From: Rhizobium sp. Leaf262
Lineage (GTDB): Bacteria > Pseudomonadota > Alphaproteobacteria > Rhizobiales > Rhizobiaceae
NCBI RefSeq assembly: GCF_001422245.1
Contig: NZ_LMMM01000019.1
Span: 62,001-126,000 of the forward strand
DNA length: 64,000 nucleotides
Direction of reading: 5' to 3'
The notes under the pieces were generated by a model. It saw only the letters and a list, made by a program, of their open reading frames with translations, had not been told where the DNA came from and did not search any database. Positions 49,216-58,368 of this stretch are shown one piece after another. The position numbers and the translations under genes are program-made. How positions within the stretch are numbered: the stretch's first letter is position 1; the number at the start of each line of letters is the position of its first letter.

Positions 49216-50790
49216 TTATGCAAGGCCGGTTGTGGACAGCCCTTTTGCCCAGCGTTTGGCGAGCTCCACATCGTCAAGGCCGAGCTCGTGTCCATGATGC
49301 ACGATCACGACATCCGCATCGGCGCGGTTGGCCAGAAGGTGCTCACGCAGCGTCGATGCCTTTTCCCTGCGCCTGTCGGTTTCGCCTGCTGCGAGAGTAA
49401 ACCGCTTGCCGGAAAGATCGGCGTCCGGCCAATGGGTCAGCACCGGCATCGGGCGCAGCAGAAGCGCATCGGCCGCAAATTCCGGGTAGAGGGAAAGAGA
49501 CGCGGCAAGAAAATTCGCGCCGTTGGAATGGCCGATAAAGCTGAGTTTGTCGCGGTCGAGGCGGTAGGCCTGAATTGCTTCCTCCATGAAGGCGGCAAAG
49601 GCTTCGGCTTCCGAGGCAATATCCTTTTCATCGAAGTGCAGGTCTGCGAAACGGCGAAACCACCGTGCAATATCTTCTTCCGTGCTGCGACCGCGCAAGC
49701 CAAGCAGCGTGGCGCGCGGATTTGCCTTGTGGGCAAGCGACATCAGGCTCGTCTCGCTACCGCCCGAGCCGTGTAGCAGAATGATGACGCTGCCATCTGG
49801 TTCTGCGGGGGTGTAGAACCGGTGCACGAAGGGGAGGTCGCGGTAAATCACCCGTTCCTCGCCGGGCATCGAAAACTGCGGCAGGGCCACACGCACATCC
49901 TCTTCGTCACGCATGAAAAGCGGCGGAATGAACAGGTCTTGTCCCAGTTTTTCCAGAGGTTCATCCACCGTCATGCCGGGTGCGTCCGTTGCCATCTCGA
50001 TCAGGACGTCACCGGGTTCGCGAACGTAAAGCGATTCGAAATATTTTCGGTCATGGGCGTTGGTGGTGGAGGAGTTGAGCGATTTCAGTGCGGCCAGTGT
50101 CTGGTTGAGTTCGTCCATGTCTTTGGCGCGAAATGCAATATGATCGACCGTGCCGGTGCCGGGTGCGCTCGACCAGAAGCCCGCCGCATCCCGCACATCG
50201 ATGATGTCGCCCGATGCGGACGCCATGCGGCGGGTGCTGCCGCTTTGATCGAGCCTGACGTAGCCGAAATGCGAGGCCAGAAAACTTTCGGTTTCTTCCG
50301 GTACTTCGCTCAACATGGTTGCGCCACGGATACGGCGAACCGCGTGTTCCAGCGGAATGCCCGGTGCCGCATGGGGCGCTGCGTCTGAAAACGCATGAGT
50401 GCCGACCAGCTTGACGATGATGCCGTCCGGGTCCTTGAGCCGAATGACAGGTTCGCCGAACTCATCCGTCGGTCCTTCCGTCCGCACACCCGCCTGCAGT
50501 GCGCGTGTCAGCCAGAAACCGATGCTCGCCGGATCGATGGCAAGCGAGACTTCCAGCGTCTGGCCGAAACCGACGCGTCCTTGTCCGCCGTCTTCCCAGA
50601 CGAGGAATGTCAGGAGGGACCCCGGCGATCCCTGCTCGTCGCCATACAGGAGATGCAGTTGCATCGCGTCTTCGAAGCCCGCCGTTCGCTTGACGAGCCG
50701 CAGCCCCAGAAAGCCCGCATAGAAATCCACATTGGCCTGCACCTTGCGGGTGATCATCGTGATGTGGTGAATGCCAAGTGCGGATGTCAT
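49216..50790 (-). CDS. Fusion of ring-cleaving dioxygenase (MhqO-like) and carboxylesterase (MhqD-like)
   Basis: The 524-residue protein joins two enzymes. Residues about 1-310 are two vicinal-oxygen-chelate (glyoxalase-like) modules ('GIHHITMITRKVQANVDFYAGFLGLRLVKRT' and 'VDHIAFRAKDMDELNQTLA'), with metal histidines near the start of each and 'EPGDVLIEMATD' as the last ligand. Residues about 320-524 are an alpha/beta hydrolase with 'IILLHGSGGSE', nucleophile 'FIGHSNGANFLAA' and final histidine in 'VVIVHHGHELGLDD'. In Bacillus these are separate genes, mhqO and mhqD, that protect against quinones and diamide. Quinone detoxification is therefore inferred. Confidence 0.85.
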   Translation of the reverse strand: MTSALGIHHITMITRKVQANVDFYAGFLGLRLVKRTAGFEDAMQLHLLYGDEQGSPGSLLTFLVWEDGGQGRVGFGQTLEVSLAIDPASIGFWLTRALQAGVRTEGPTDEFGEPVIRLKDPDGIIVKLVGTHAFSDAAPHAAPGIPLEHAVRRIRGATMLSEVPEETESFLASHFGYVRLDQSGSTRRMASASGDIIDVRDAAGFWSSAPGTGTVDHIAFRAKDMDELNQTLAALKSLNSSTTNAHDRKYFESLYVREPGDVLIEMATDAPGMTVDEPLEKLGQDLFIPPLFMRDEEDVRVALPQFSMPGEERVIYRDLPFVHRFYTPAEPDGSVIILLHGSGGSETSLMSLAHKANPRATLLGLRGRSTEEDIARWFRRFADLHFDEKDIASEAEAFAAFMEEAIQAYRLDRDKLSFIGHSNGANFLAASLSLYPEFAADALLLRPMPVLTHWPDADLSGKRFTLAAGETDRRREKASTLREHLLANRADADVVIVHHGHELGLDDVELAKRWAKGLSTTGLA

Positions 50791-50923
50791 GCTTATCTCC
50801 CAGTCTCTGTCTTGCCTCTCTTATGTCTTTCTAAATGCCCCAAGGCGCAATCCCGCGATTTGCGAACGATGTGTTCCCAATGTGAACAATCGCGTGACAT
50901 CGCAGGCCGTGCAGGGGTTGGCA

Positions 50924-51754
50924 TCATGCGGTTTGCGCATTCTCGCTGGCGATGCGCGCTTCACGATCGTCGAAGGCAGCCTTCAGCGCTTTCGTCATGT
51001 CGCGTGTGGTGGCAAACCAGTTTTCGCTGCGCGCCCAGTAACGCAAGGTGACCGTGGCACTGTCGTTGCTGACGGAATCGACGAAGGTCGTGGGCGCTGG
51101 ATCGAGAAGCACGCGGCTGTCTGAGCGGGCAAGATCGGTCAGTAATTCCTGCGCCGCAGCTGTGCTTTCACCCTTGGGAACGGTGATGCTGAGCTCGTGC
51201 CTGCGCGAGGGAAAACGGCTGTAATTGGTGATCGGCACGTTCCAGAGCGTCGAGTTCGGCGCAAGGCGATAAAGGCCATCGCTGGTCTTGAGCTCGGTGG
51301 CGAACAGTCCGATTTCAACGATCGTGCCGCTGACGGCACTGGTTTCGATATATTCGCCGACGCGGAAGGGCCGAAGAACCAGCAGCATGATGCCAGCGGC
51401 GATGTTTTGCAGCGTGCCTTGCAAGGCCAGACCCACAGCAAGACCCGCGGCGCCGAGGGCGGCGAGAATGGATGCAGTCTGCACACCGAACTGGCCCAGC
51501 ACCATGACGAGTACGAGGATGAGGACGACGTAGCGGACGACACCCGAGAAGAAGCGGGCAAGCGTTTCATCGAAACCGCGAATGCGCGACAGACCTTCGA
51601 ATGACCAGCGTTGGAGCAAGGTAGCGGCGATCCAGCCAATAATGAGCAGAACGAGCGCGCCCACGATCGAGAAGGAATATTGCACCATCAGCGCACTTGC
51701 CTGACGGAGTGCCGCCTGTGACGCGACGATGATATCGGTGGTCTGCTGCTCCAT
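50924..51754 (-). CDS. MscS-family mechanosensitive channel
   Basis: The 276-residue protein has three membrane helices. The third is the pore helix with 'ILAALGAAGLAVGLALQGTLQNIAAGIMLLVLRPFRVGEYIE', the MscS signature. A beta domain ('GTIVEIGLFATELKTSDG', 'APNSTLWNVPITNYSRFPSRRHEL') and a mixed C-terminal vestibule domain follow. Length matches E. coli MscS. It should release solutes on hypo-osmotic shock. Confidence 0.94.
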   Translation of the reverse strand: MEQQTTDIIVASQAALRQASALMVQYSFSIVGALVLLIIGWIAATLLQRWSFEGLSRIRGFDETLARFFSGVVRYVVLILVLVMVLGQFGVQTASILAALGAAGLAVGLALQGTLQNIAAGIMLLVLRPFRVGEYIETSAVSGTIVEIGLFATELKTSDGLYRLAPNSTLWNVPITNYSRFPSRRHELSITVPKGESTAAAQELLTDLARSDSRVLLDPAPTTFVDSVSNDSATVTLRYWARSENWFATTRDMTKALKAAFDDREARIASENAQTA

Positions 51755-51940
51755 GGATCACAACCTCTTTTCGTTGACATGCGGAGTTGAAACGAAGGGT
51801 CACCCGTTTTGCTCCATCGAAAATGCCTCAAGGCGAATCTGTCGCCGCAAGGATTTCCTTCTTATCGCGTCGTATAACCATATTCCCGCAAGAATTTGAA
51901 AGGAGATGGTGACGCAGCACGCCAAACTAAAAAAGGGACT

Positions 51941-52465
51941 TCAAAGGGTGTCGCTAAGCGGCAGAACGAAAGGCACGTTGCCATCGGTATCAGCACCGCG
52001 TCCGATGGTCTTGATGGCGGCAATCAGTGCTCCACCGCGCCCCAGCAGGCGATCGCCTATCTCGATGATACGGGAATTGGGTGTGGAATAGGGTGATACG
52101 GCACGCAGTCGCGCGGCGAGGGTTGCGTCATCCTGCTGTGGCTGTACGGCAAGAACGGCGATGATAGCGGCAGCAGGGGAACGGGAAACACCCATCCAGC
52201 AGTGAACCAGAAGCGGTGCCGACTGGTCCCAGCCGCGGGCAAAATCGATCACCTGCTGAACATGGGCCTCGTCGGGTGCGATCAGCTTGTCCGTGCCCTT
52301 GAACGTTATGTCGTTCATCTGCAAGGTCAGATGTCGGTCGGCCGAAATCACCGCCGGGCGATGGAACGCCTGCTCCTTGGCGATGAGCGTGATCATCTCG
52401 CGGGATTTGTGGCGCACGGCCATCTCGGCGATGCGGGATAGCGGTGAAACGACGATGGCACTCAT
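51941..52465 (-). CDS. Protein tyrosine phosphatase-like protein
   Basis: The 174-residue protein carries the CX5R loop 'VHCWMGVSRS' with C89 and R95, preceded by a possible general-acid region near 'APDEAHVQQVIDFARGW'. This dual-specificity-like family is common in rhizobia; substrates are unknown. The start overlaps the stop of the HD gene upstream by four bases, so the pair is cotranslated. Confidence 0.88.
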   Translation of the reverse strand: MSAIVVSPLSRIAEMAVRHKSREMITLIAKEQAFHRPAVISADRHLTLQMNDITFKGTDKLIAPDEAHVQQVIDFARGWDQSAPLLVHCWMGVSRSPAAAIIAVLAVQPQQDDATLAARLRAVSPYSTPNSRIIEIGDRLLGRGGALIAAIKTIGRGADTDGNVPFVLPLSDTL

Positions 52466-53073
52466 GGTCCAGTCTTCCGACGTGCTTCTATGGCATCGAA
52501 ACGCTCCATGAAGCGGCTTTGCGCTTCGAGCGCCGGTGCAGGTTCGATGTCGATCATGTCTTTCGTGATGCCGCGTGGCAGGCCGAAAAACTTCTTCGCT
52601 TCCGCCATCGAAAACCCGGCAAGTTCGGTTGCTTCGAAATAGGCGGCAACCGTATCGGCTTTCTTGATCCGGTCTTTCAGGTCGCGATTGGCGTGGGGCG
52701 GCAGACCGAAACGCAGATGGACCGCCGCCTCAAGCCGCTTCTCAACCAGCTTGTAGCCGCCACCCACCACGGATTTGAACGGGGAAATCATGTCACCGAT
52801 GACATATTCCGGCGCATCGTGCAGCAGGGCGAGCAGCATGTCATCTGGTGACGCGGCCGCATTCATGCGGCAGAAGACGTTCTCGACAATGAGGCTATGC
52901 TGGGCAACGGAAAAGGCATGGTCGCCACGTGTCTGGCCGTTCCAGCGCGCTACCCGTGCGAGGCCATGGGCAATATCCGACAGTTCGACGTCGAGGGGCG
53001 AAGGGTCCAGCAGGTCAAGCCGCCTGCCGGAGAGCATGCGTTGCCATGCGCGGGGTGTCTTTGGCGCGGGCAC
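52462..53073 (-). CDS. HD-domain phosphohydrolase (YfbR-like)
   Basis: The 203-residue protein has 'RWNGQTRGDHAFSVAQHSLIVENVF' (first histidines), 'LALLHDAPEYVIGDMISPFK' (HD pair and glutamate) and 'KKADTVAAYFEATEL' (last aspartate). That is the motif order of YfbR-type 5'-nucleotidases acting on deoxynucleoside monophosphates. Activity on nucleotides is inferred from the family. It lies two bases after the ygfZ stop and overlaps the phosphatase gene, so ygfZ-HD-PTP form one operon. Confidence 0.88.
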   Translation of the reverse strand: MPAPKTPRAWQRMLSGRRLDLLDPSPLDVELSDIAHGLARVARWNGQTRGDHAFSVAQHSLIVENVFCRMNAAASPDDMLLALLHDAPEYVIGDMISPFKSVVGGGYKLVEKRLEAAVHLRFGLPPHANRDLKDRIKKADTVAAYFEATELAGFSMAEAKKFFGLPRGITKDMIDIEPAPALEAQSRFMERFDAIEARRKTGP

Positions 53074-53075
53074 GA

Positions 53076-53924
53076 TCAGTCGTCCGCTGCCGCTGTCGGG
53101 TCGACCGTGGGAAAGCTGATGCCGGTCCAGGCAGGAAGGGACACGGTCACAGCCACGCCCGCCGCCGTCATATCCGCGCCTGACGCCATCGCCTCCGCCG
53201 CACGATCCGTACGGATGATCGCAAGGCCATCGGCACCGAGCACCGTGCCGAGCGCGCCGATCGTCTTGCCGCCTGCCATGATTTCGGTGCCTGTCGCCGG
53301 CAGGTCACCCTTTGCGTGGACGATGACGACGCGCCGGCGGGCTGTGCCGCGATGTTTCATTCTCGAGACGACTTCCTGACCGACGAAACAGCCCTTTTTG
53401 AAAGAGACGCCATCATTGACATCCATCAACACATCATGCGGGAAGGCGTCGTTAAGGGCGTAGTCAGTGCCGGCCACGACAATGCCATGGGCAATACGAA
53501 GAGCCTCATAGGCACGAGCATCTCCGCTGGAGGACGGGCCAGGCAATCGAAAAAGATCGACGCCAGCCTTGGCAAAGCGGCTGTCTCTCACGGCCTGTGG
53601 CGGCGCGCTTTCGTCCCAGAAAACGCTGACGCCTTTGGTCTCGTCCGCGGCCAGATCGACGGGTGCGCGCAGCTTGTACATTGTCAATCGGCGAAGAAAT
53701 GCGTCCTGCTGGTCAGCACCCGTCTCGATGACGTACGCCTCCTGCTTCCGCCAGATCAGGAATTCGAACATGATCTTGCCTTGCGGTGTGAGCAGGGCGC
53801 CTGCACGGGCCTCACCATCCGGAAGCGCGTCCAGATCGGGCGTGATCAGATTCTGAAGGAAATCCGTGGCTCCGGTACCGGAAACACGGATGAAGGCGCG
53901 GTCGGGAAGATAGGCGGAAGGCAT
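53076..53924 (-). CDS. ygfZ: YgfZ-type folate-binding iron-sulfur assembly factor
   Basis: The 282-residue protein resembles the glycine-cleavage T-protein fold and has the YgfZ signature 'KKGCFVGQEVVSRMKHRGTARRR', including the conserved cysteine. Earlier parts match too: 'VSGTGATDFLQNLITPDLDAL', 'GALLTPQGKIMFEFLIW', and 'YALNDAFPHDVLMD'. It uses folate to help to build or repair certain iron-sulfur enzymes. First gene of a likely three-gene operon. Confidence 0.93.
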   Translation of the reverse strand: MPSAYLPDRAFIRVSGTGATDFLQNLITPDLDALPDGEARAGALLTPQGKIMFEFLIWRKQEAYVIETGADQQDAFLRRLTMYKLRAPVDLAADETKGVSVFWDESAPPQAVRDSRFAKAGVDLFRLPGPSSSGDARAYEALRIAHGIVVAGTDYALNDAFPHDVLMDVNDGVSFKKGCFVGQEVVSRMKHRGTARRRVVIVHAKGDLPATGTEIMAGGKTIGALGTVLGADGLAIIRTDRAAEAMASGADMTAAGVAVTVSLPAWTGISFPTVDPTAAADD

Positions 53925-54013
53925 GGGCGTTACCGTTCGGTTGGTTTATCTCGAACAGTTAGGGTTTTTGATCCGCTACGGCAAGCGTGGTGACCTCAGT
54001 CACCACGGTGACA

Positions 54014-54766
54014 TTAGTCGCCCGCCGTGAAGAACTTCCACTGGCCGTCCGGCGAGATGCCGATGCGATAAAAGCTGTAATTGCCATATTCCTGCATATC
54101 GGCCAGATCGCCTGCCGTGATGATACGCAGCAACTCCACCTTCTCGGGCGGGGTCAGCGTCGTCAGGGATTTCCCGGCGAAATACGGAAAGACATACATT
54201 TCATCGGGCGTGCCTGCGTCGATATGGGCATAACCCGTCGACAGCAGATCGATGATGATGGCGAGAACCTCAAGGCCATCGGGATCGCCAGAAAAGCTTT
54301 TCAGGGCGGCGATCGGGTCGTCGCTGCCATCGCCATCCACACGGGCCTGATTGGGGCCGGGATTGACCAACGGGCGCAGCTTTTCGATGTTGCCGGTCGA
54401 GGCCGCATCGATGATGAGTTGCCGCAGGCGACGCACCGGCTCGGGAGCCTTGCTGATATCATGTTCGATCTGGGCGGAAATCTGCGGCGCTTCGCTCTGT
54501 TCCGGCTGAGCCTGTTGGCCGGACTGGCGGTTCACGAGAGGTTCCGGCATGGGCATGCCGTCCGAATCGCCTTCGACGGAATCCGGCTCGACGGGCTGCG
54601 GCTTCTCGGCAGGCTTTTCACTCTGATCACTGGCAGCGCCCGGTGCGGGCTTGAGTTCGGAAAGCGCGAACGCACCCTGAGGAATGCTGACAGCGGCAAG
54701 CGTCAGCGAAATCATCAATGAAAACGCGGCGGAAGACCGCAAAAGCCCCTTGCGAGAGCAAGACAT
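54014..54766 (-). CDS. Secreted protein of unknown function
   Basis: The 250-residue protein has a signal peptide (residues 1-34, ending AFA). A low-complexity proline/glutamate-rich segment follows (about 38-95), then a folded C-terminal part: 'PVRRLRQLIIDAASTGNIEKLRPLVNPG', 'GLEVLAIIIDLLSTGYAHIDAGTPDEMYVFPYFAGKSL' and a final 'YSFYRIGISPDGQWKFFTAGD'. I recognise no named family. It should be periplasmic or lipid-free exported. The neighbour upstream on the same strand is a small protein gene at 54781. Confidence 0.8.
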   Translation of the reverse strand: MSCSRKGLLRSSAAFSLMISLTLAAVSIPQGAFALSELKPAPGAASDQSEKPAEKPQPVEPDSVEGDSDGMPMPEPLVNRQSGQQAQPEQSEAPQISAQIEHDISKAPEPVRRLRQLIIDAASTGNIEKLRPLVNPGPNQARVDGDGSDDPIAALKSFSGDPDGLEVLAIIIDLLSTGYAHIDAGTPDEMYVFPYFAGKSLTTLTPPEKVELLRIITAGDLADMQEYGNYSFYRIGISPDGQWKFFTAGD

Positions 54767-54780
54767 GACTGAACTCCGGC

Positions 54781-55038
54781 TTATTGAATTATGCGATGCG
54801 GGGAAAACTCACCCTCGAGCATTCGTTGACGCAACGATTCCAGCATCGCTTCTGCGCCTGCTTCACCGTGCATACGGATGGTTTCGCGCATAGCCAGAGC
54901 AATGGCAGCGTCGGCGATGATCTCTGGCTCGATGCCATCGGCCATACCATCTGCCCATGCTTCGTTCTGATGTTCCAGAGCGACCTGCATCTTTTCATGC
55001 ACGATCATGTCCTGGATTTCGTTACGGCTTGTTTGCAT
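54781..55038 (-). CDS. Small conserved cytoplasmic protein
   Basis: The 85 residues are helical and rich in alanine, glutamate and methionine, with 'IIADAAIALAMRETIRMHGEAGAEAMLESLRQRMLEGEF' at the C-terminal half. The start at 55038 has 'GAGGATGAAAG' in front. Function unknown. It ends 14 bases before the secreted protein gene and may share its transcript. Confidence 0.75.
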   Translation of the reverse strand: MQTSRNEIQDMIVHEKMQVALEHQNEAWADGMADGIEPEIIADAAIALAMRETIRMHGEAGAEAMLESLRQRMLEGEFSPHRIIQ

Positions 55039-55142
55039 CTTTCATCCTCGACAGGCAGGCAACTCGTTACCACCCTGTTAACAACTCTAACAGTCTTTTA
55101 TCAAAACGGCACGGCCTGCGGTCAAAAGAGGTTAATAAACCT

Positions 55143-55580
55143 CTAATTTCCGAACCTCGACGCAATTTCTTGTGCCAGTGTTGCCCCTTCGATACGGTAT
55201 TTCTCTTCCGCTGCAATGGCAGCCGGTGTGCATGCCGTGTGAACGGCAGCGAATGTGCGATACCCGCGGTTGAATGCCGCCGTCATGCGCTGCTTGCGCT
55301 GCGGCTCGCTGGCTGTATCAGCAGCCAAGAGATCGCTCATGGATTTGCGCCATTCCTCCGACCCGGTGGCGGGGCAGAGAGTGCGCAGATATTGCACGGC
55401 GCCCAGAATTTCCGAGAGCCGGGCCATCTGATTGTCATAGGGTGCGGGCTTGCTCTGCTGCGCTGGTGCAGATGGCGACAGCACAGACGGCTGCGCAACG
55501 GTCTGCGACGCGAAAGGCATCATCAGACCAAGGCCAAGAAGCAGCGAAAGGCAAATTCGTCGTTTCATCAGTTTACGCAT
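55143..55580 (-). CDS. TIGR02301-family secreted protein
   Basis: The 145-residue protein has a signal peptide (about 1-29), then 'ARLSEILGAVQYLRTLCPATGSEEWRKSM' and 'AAFNRGYRTFAAVHTACTPAAIAAEEKYRIEGATLAQEIASRFGN'. This arrangement matches the TIGR02301 rhizobial periplasmic family of unknown role; two cysteines may pair. An internal ATG (MKRRICL) at 55568 could be the actual start. Confidence 0.82.
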   Translation of the reverse strand: MRKLMKRRICLSLLLGLGLMMPFASQTVAQPSVLSPSAPAQQSKPAPYDNQMARLSEILGAVQYLRTLCPATGSEEWRKSMSDLLAADTASEPQRKQRMTAAFNRGYRTFAAVHTACTPAAIAAEEKYRIEGATLAQEIASRFGN

Positions 55581-55629
55581 TACCCGACATGTCGTTTCAA
55601 CAACGTCCTCTCAGTAGCCGCGATTCTCC

Positions 55630-56049
55630 TCAGCATTGCAACTGGCCCAGGACATGTTGTGCGCATTCCAGCACGCTTTCCGGCACCGGGAGAGCCCGGA
55701 TTTCCTCCAGCGTGTACCATCCGGCATCGGCGGCATCATCCGCTGCCGCCGCAATCGTGCTGTCATCGGCCTCAACCGTAAAGACGGACAGGAAGAAGTG
55801 GCTGGTCAGGTGTCCATCCACATCATGGCTTTTCAGATCGTAGGTGGTGAAAAGCTGTGGATGGCGTCCAACGATGCCGGTTTCTTCCGTCAGTTCACGC
55901 AAAGCTGTCTCGCCTGGCGTTTCTCCCGGCTCGCCCCGCCCACCCGGAAACGCATACATATCCTGCGACGGTGGGTTGATCCGACGAACGAGGAGCAAAC
56001 GCTCGCCGCGTCGCAGGATAGCGGAGGAGGCCGGTTGGGGAAGGGGCAT
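55630..56049 (-). CDS. Nudix hydrolase
   Basis: The 139-residue enzyme has a complete Nudix box 'GGRGEPGETPGETALRELTEETGI' (here quoted as GGRGEPGETPGETA plus LRELTEETGI) at about residues 36-59. Family members split nucleoside diphosphates linked to other groups. 'FPGGRGEPGET' and 'W.TLEEI' fit the ADP-ribose/NADH-type cores, but the substrate cannot be named. It lies between TIGR02301 and a GST gene on the same strand. Confidence 0.92.
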   Translation of the reverse strand: MPLPQPASSAILRRGERLLLVRRINPPSQDMYAFPGGRGEPGETPGETALRELTEETGIVGRHPQLFTTYDLKSHDVDGHLTSHFFLSVFTVEADDSTIAAAADDAADAGWYTLEEIRALPVPESVLECAQHVLGQLQC

Positions 56050-56087
56050 GCATCGTCCTTTTAAGGTTCATGCCCTCCATTATGGCG

Positions 56088-56768
56088 TCAACCTTGCAGG
56101 AAACGTGGCGGCATCCTCTCCTTGAAGGGAAAATACTGGAAATAAGGGCGCGCTTCGGCAATCGTGCGCGCGATGGAGGGTCGTTCCATCAAACGTTCGA
56201 AATAGGCCGCCGTGTTGGGCATGTCTGGGCCGAATGGATGCAGGATCGATGCATAGAACAGGGCAGGAGAAGCAGCGCAATCCGACAGGGAGAAATGGTC
56301 GCCACTCGACCAAAGTCTCTGCGACATCTGCTTTTCGAGAATGGAGTAGGCCCTGTCCAATGTCGCATAGGCTTCGGCCACACCGTGCGGATCGAGATGA
56401 TCCTGCGGACGCAGACGTTCCGCCACGATTCGTTGCATGGGCATATGGATATAGAGATCGAAGAAGCGGTCCCAGAGCCGCGTCTGCAACGCGTGCTCTG
56501 CGCCTTCCGGCAATAGCTTCGCGCTACCAGGATAGTGCCGATGCACATACTCGATGATGATGCTTGTTTCGGGAAGCGTTACGCCGTTCGCATCGTCCTG
56601 CAGGACCGGAATTTTCCCCATGGGCCAGAGATCAAGAAACGCCCGCCTTGAATCGGTATCCGAGAAGTTGACGATAACAGGTTCAAAAGGCGTTTCATTT
56701 TCATAAAGCGCAATCAGCACCTTGTGGCAGAATGAGGAGAGCGGATGGAGGTGGAGTTTGAGGGTCAT
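56088..56768 (-). CDS. Glutathione S-transferase
   Basis: From the ATG at 56768 the protein has 226 residues with the thioredoxin-like N-domain ('LHPLSSFCHKVLIALYENETPFEPV', 'PMGKIPVLQDDANGVTLPETSIIIEYV') and an all-helical C-domain ('SGDHFSLSDCAASPALFYA'). The 'SSFC' at the start of helix 1 holds the likely glutathione-activating serine or cysteine. The upstream ATG at 56792 adds eight residues and is less likely. Substrate unknown. Confidence 0.9.
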   Translation of the reverse strand: MTLKLHLHPLSSFCHKVLIALYENETPFEPVIVNFSDTDSRRAFLDLWPMGKIPVLQDDANGVTLPETSIIIEYVHRHYPGSAKLLPEGAEHALQTRLWDRFFDLYIHMPMQRIVAERLRPQDHLDPHGVAEAYATLDRAYSILEKQMSQRLWSSGDHFSLSDCAASPALFYASILHPFGPDMPNTAAYFERLMERPSIARTIAEARPYFQYFPFKERMPPRFLQG

Positions 56769-56888
56769 GACACGATTTCCAATAAGAGGCACTCTTCGGG
56801 ATGCGCGGCATTCAACATCGGTCTGCTTGCGCTATGATGCGCCAAAGGAATCGAAAACACCACCTGAATGGCAAGGCCAAGACCGCAT

Positions 56889-57212
56889 ATGAAACTCTAC
56901 CTCATCTACGCCGCCGCCGCTTTGGCTGAAATTGCCGGGTGCTTCGCCTTCTGGGCCTGGTTGCGCATGGGTAAGTCCATGGCATGGCTGTTGCCGGGCG
57001 TGGCATCGCTGGCCGTGTTCGCCTGGCTTCTGACACTGGTTCCGACCGATGCGGCGGGGCGCGCCTATGCGGCCTATGGCGGTATTTATATCGCGGCGTC
57101 CCTCGTCTGGCTCTGGAGCGTGGAAGGGCAGGTACCGGATCGATGGGATGTGGCGGGCGGTGCGATCTGCCTCGCCGGTGCATCCATCATCCTGTTTGCC
57201 CCAAGAGCGTAA
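56889..57212 (+). CDS. ynfA: YnfA/UPF0060 membrane protein
   Basis: The 107-residue protein has four membrane helices and the family strings '[17 protein letters not shown]', '[19 protein letters not shown]' and '[23 protein letters not shown]'. UPF0060 is related to small multidrug resistance exporters. The ATG at 56889 is the conserved start; an in-frame start at 56868 is unneeded. The next gene follows 9 bases later. Confidence 0.94.
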   Translation: MKLYLIYAAAALAEIAGCFAFWAWLRMGKSMAWLLPGVASLAVFAWLLTLVPTDAAGRAYAAYGGIYIAASLVWLWSVEGQVPDRWDVAGGAICLAGASIILFAPRA

Positions 57213-57221
57213 GGGACAGCC

Positions 57222-57983
57222 ATGTGTGGACGGTTCAACCTGAATACGACGCCGGAAGAGGTGGCAGATCATTTCGGCATTATCGGCCTTGAGGATTTTC
57301 CAGCCCGCCTCAACATCGCGCCGACGCAGCCTATTCTCGTCATCGTCGAGGGTGAACGGCAAGAACCGGGCAGCAATCTGCCCAACCGACAGGCCATGCT
57401 GGTGCGCTGGGGTTTTCTGCCGGGATGGGTGAAGAACCCGAAGGAGTTTCCGCTTCTGATCAATGCGCGATCCGAGACCGCAATCGGCAAGGCTTCGTTC
57501 CGCGCAGCCATGCGCCATCGCCGCGTTCTCATTCCCGCCACCGGATTTTACGAATGGCGCAGACCGACCAAGGAAGAGGGCGGTAAGGCGCAGGCTTTCC
57601 ACATCAAGCCGAAACGCGGCGGTATCGTCGCTTTCGCGGGTCTGATGGAAACGTGGTCTTCCGCGGACGGATCCGAAGTCGATACAGGTGCGATCCTCAC
57701 CACCTCCGCCAACCGTTCTATAGGACGGATTCACGACCGTATGCCTGTGGTGATCGCACCCGAAGATTTCAGCCGTTGGCTGGACTGCAAAACGCAGGAA
57801 CCGCGTGCGGTCAAGGATTTGATGAAGGCGGCTGACGAGGATTTTTTCGAGATGATTCCGGTGTCCGACAAGGTCAACAAGGTCGCCAATACCGGTGCGG
57901 ATATTCTGGAGCCGGTCGCCGAGACCCTTGCTCCGGCTTCAAAGCCTGTTGCGAAGGACGATGGACAGATGTCTTTGTTTTGA
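57222..57983 (+). CDS. yedK: SRAP/HMCES-type abasic-site protein (YedK-like)
   Basis: The 253-residue protein starts 'MCGRFNLNTTPEEVADHFGI', with catalytic C2 exposed after removal of methionine. It shows 'LNIAPTQPILVI', 'LVRWGFLPGWVKNPKE', 'INARSETA', 'CLIPATGFYEW'-type 'VLIPATGFYEWRRPT' with the active glutamate, and 'IHDRMPVVIAPED' with the histidine. Such proteins form covalent links with abasic sites in single-stranded DNA and protect them. C-terminal residues after about 225 are a variable tail. Confidence 0.95.
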   Translation: MCGRFNLNTTPEEVADHFGIIGLEDFPARLNIAPTQPILVIVEGERQEPGSNLPNRQAMLVRWGFLPGWVKNPKEFPLLINARSETAIGKASFRAAMRHRRVLIPATGFYEWRRPTKEEGGKAQAFHIKPKRGGIVAFAGLMETWSSADGSEVDTGAILTTSANRSIGRIHDRMPVVIAPEDFSRWLDCKTQEPRAVKDLMKAADEDFFEMIPVSDKVNKVANTGADILEPVAETLAPASKPVAKDDGQMSLF

Positions 57984-58004
57984 CGGAAGCAACGGCTTCC
58001 GATG

Positions 58005-58034
58005 CGTTATCCCGCTGCAAATGGCGGGATAACG
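58005..58034. terminator. Hairpin between converging genes
   Basis: CGTTATCCCGC / GCGGGATAACG is an 11-base-pair stem with loop TGCAAATG. T-runs are missing, so it may be a weak terminator between yedK and the small gene at 58056. Confidence 0.5.
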
Positions 58035-58055
58035 AAGAAAACATGGGCTGAAAAG

Positions 58056-58190
58056 TCAGGCCGTCTTGGCTGTCTTCGGCTTTGGTGTCAGCATCATCGC
58101 TGCTGCCGCTACGGCCTTCAGACCAAGCGGTCTGTAGTGGCTGTTCAAGTCCGGTTTTGCCGGTGTTTCGATCTTGGTCGTGTCGCTCAT
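58056..58190 (-). CDS. Very small conserved protein
   Basis: A 44-residue product starts at 58190 behind GGAGACAGAC. The sequence has a polar head (MSDTTKIETPAKPDLNSHYRP), a short hydrophobic stretch (LKAVAAAAMMLTP) and a basic tail (KPKTAKTA). The start signal and codon pattern look real. Function unknown; the hydrophobic piece is too short for a confident membrane helix. Confidence 0.65.
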   Translation of the reverse strand: MSDTTKIETPAKPDLNSHYRPLGLKAVAAAAMMLTPKPKTAKTA

Positions 58191-58368
58191 GTCTGTCTCC
58201 GGAGTTCCCCTTGAAGCCATCGATTCGATGGTGTTCTTGATGATCTCTCTCGACAGGAATCGTGACGAATTCGAGGCAATTTTAATCAATTGAAAATTGC
58301 AGTCTGCGACATTTCGTGTACGGCCTGCGCCTTGCCCCTGCCACATTGAAGCCGGGGGTTGCTGCCGC

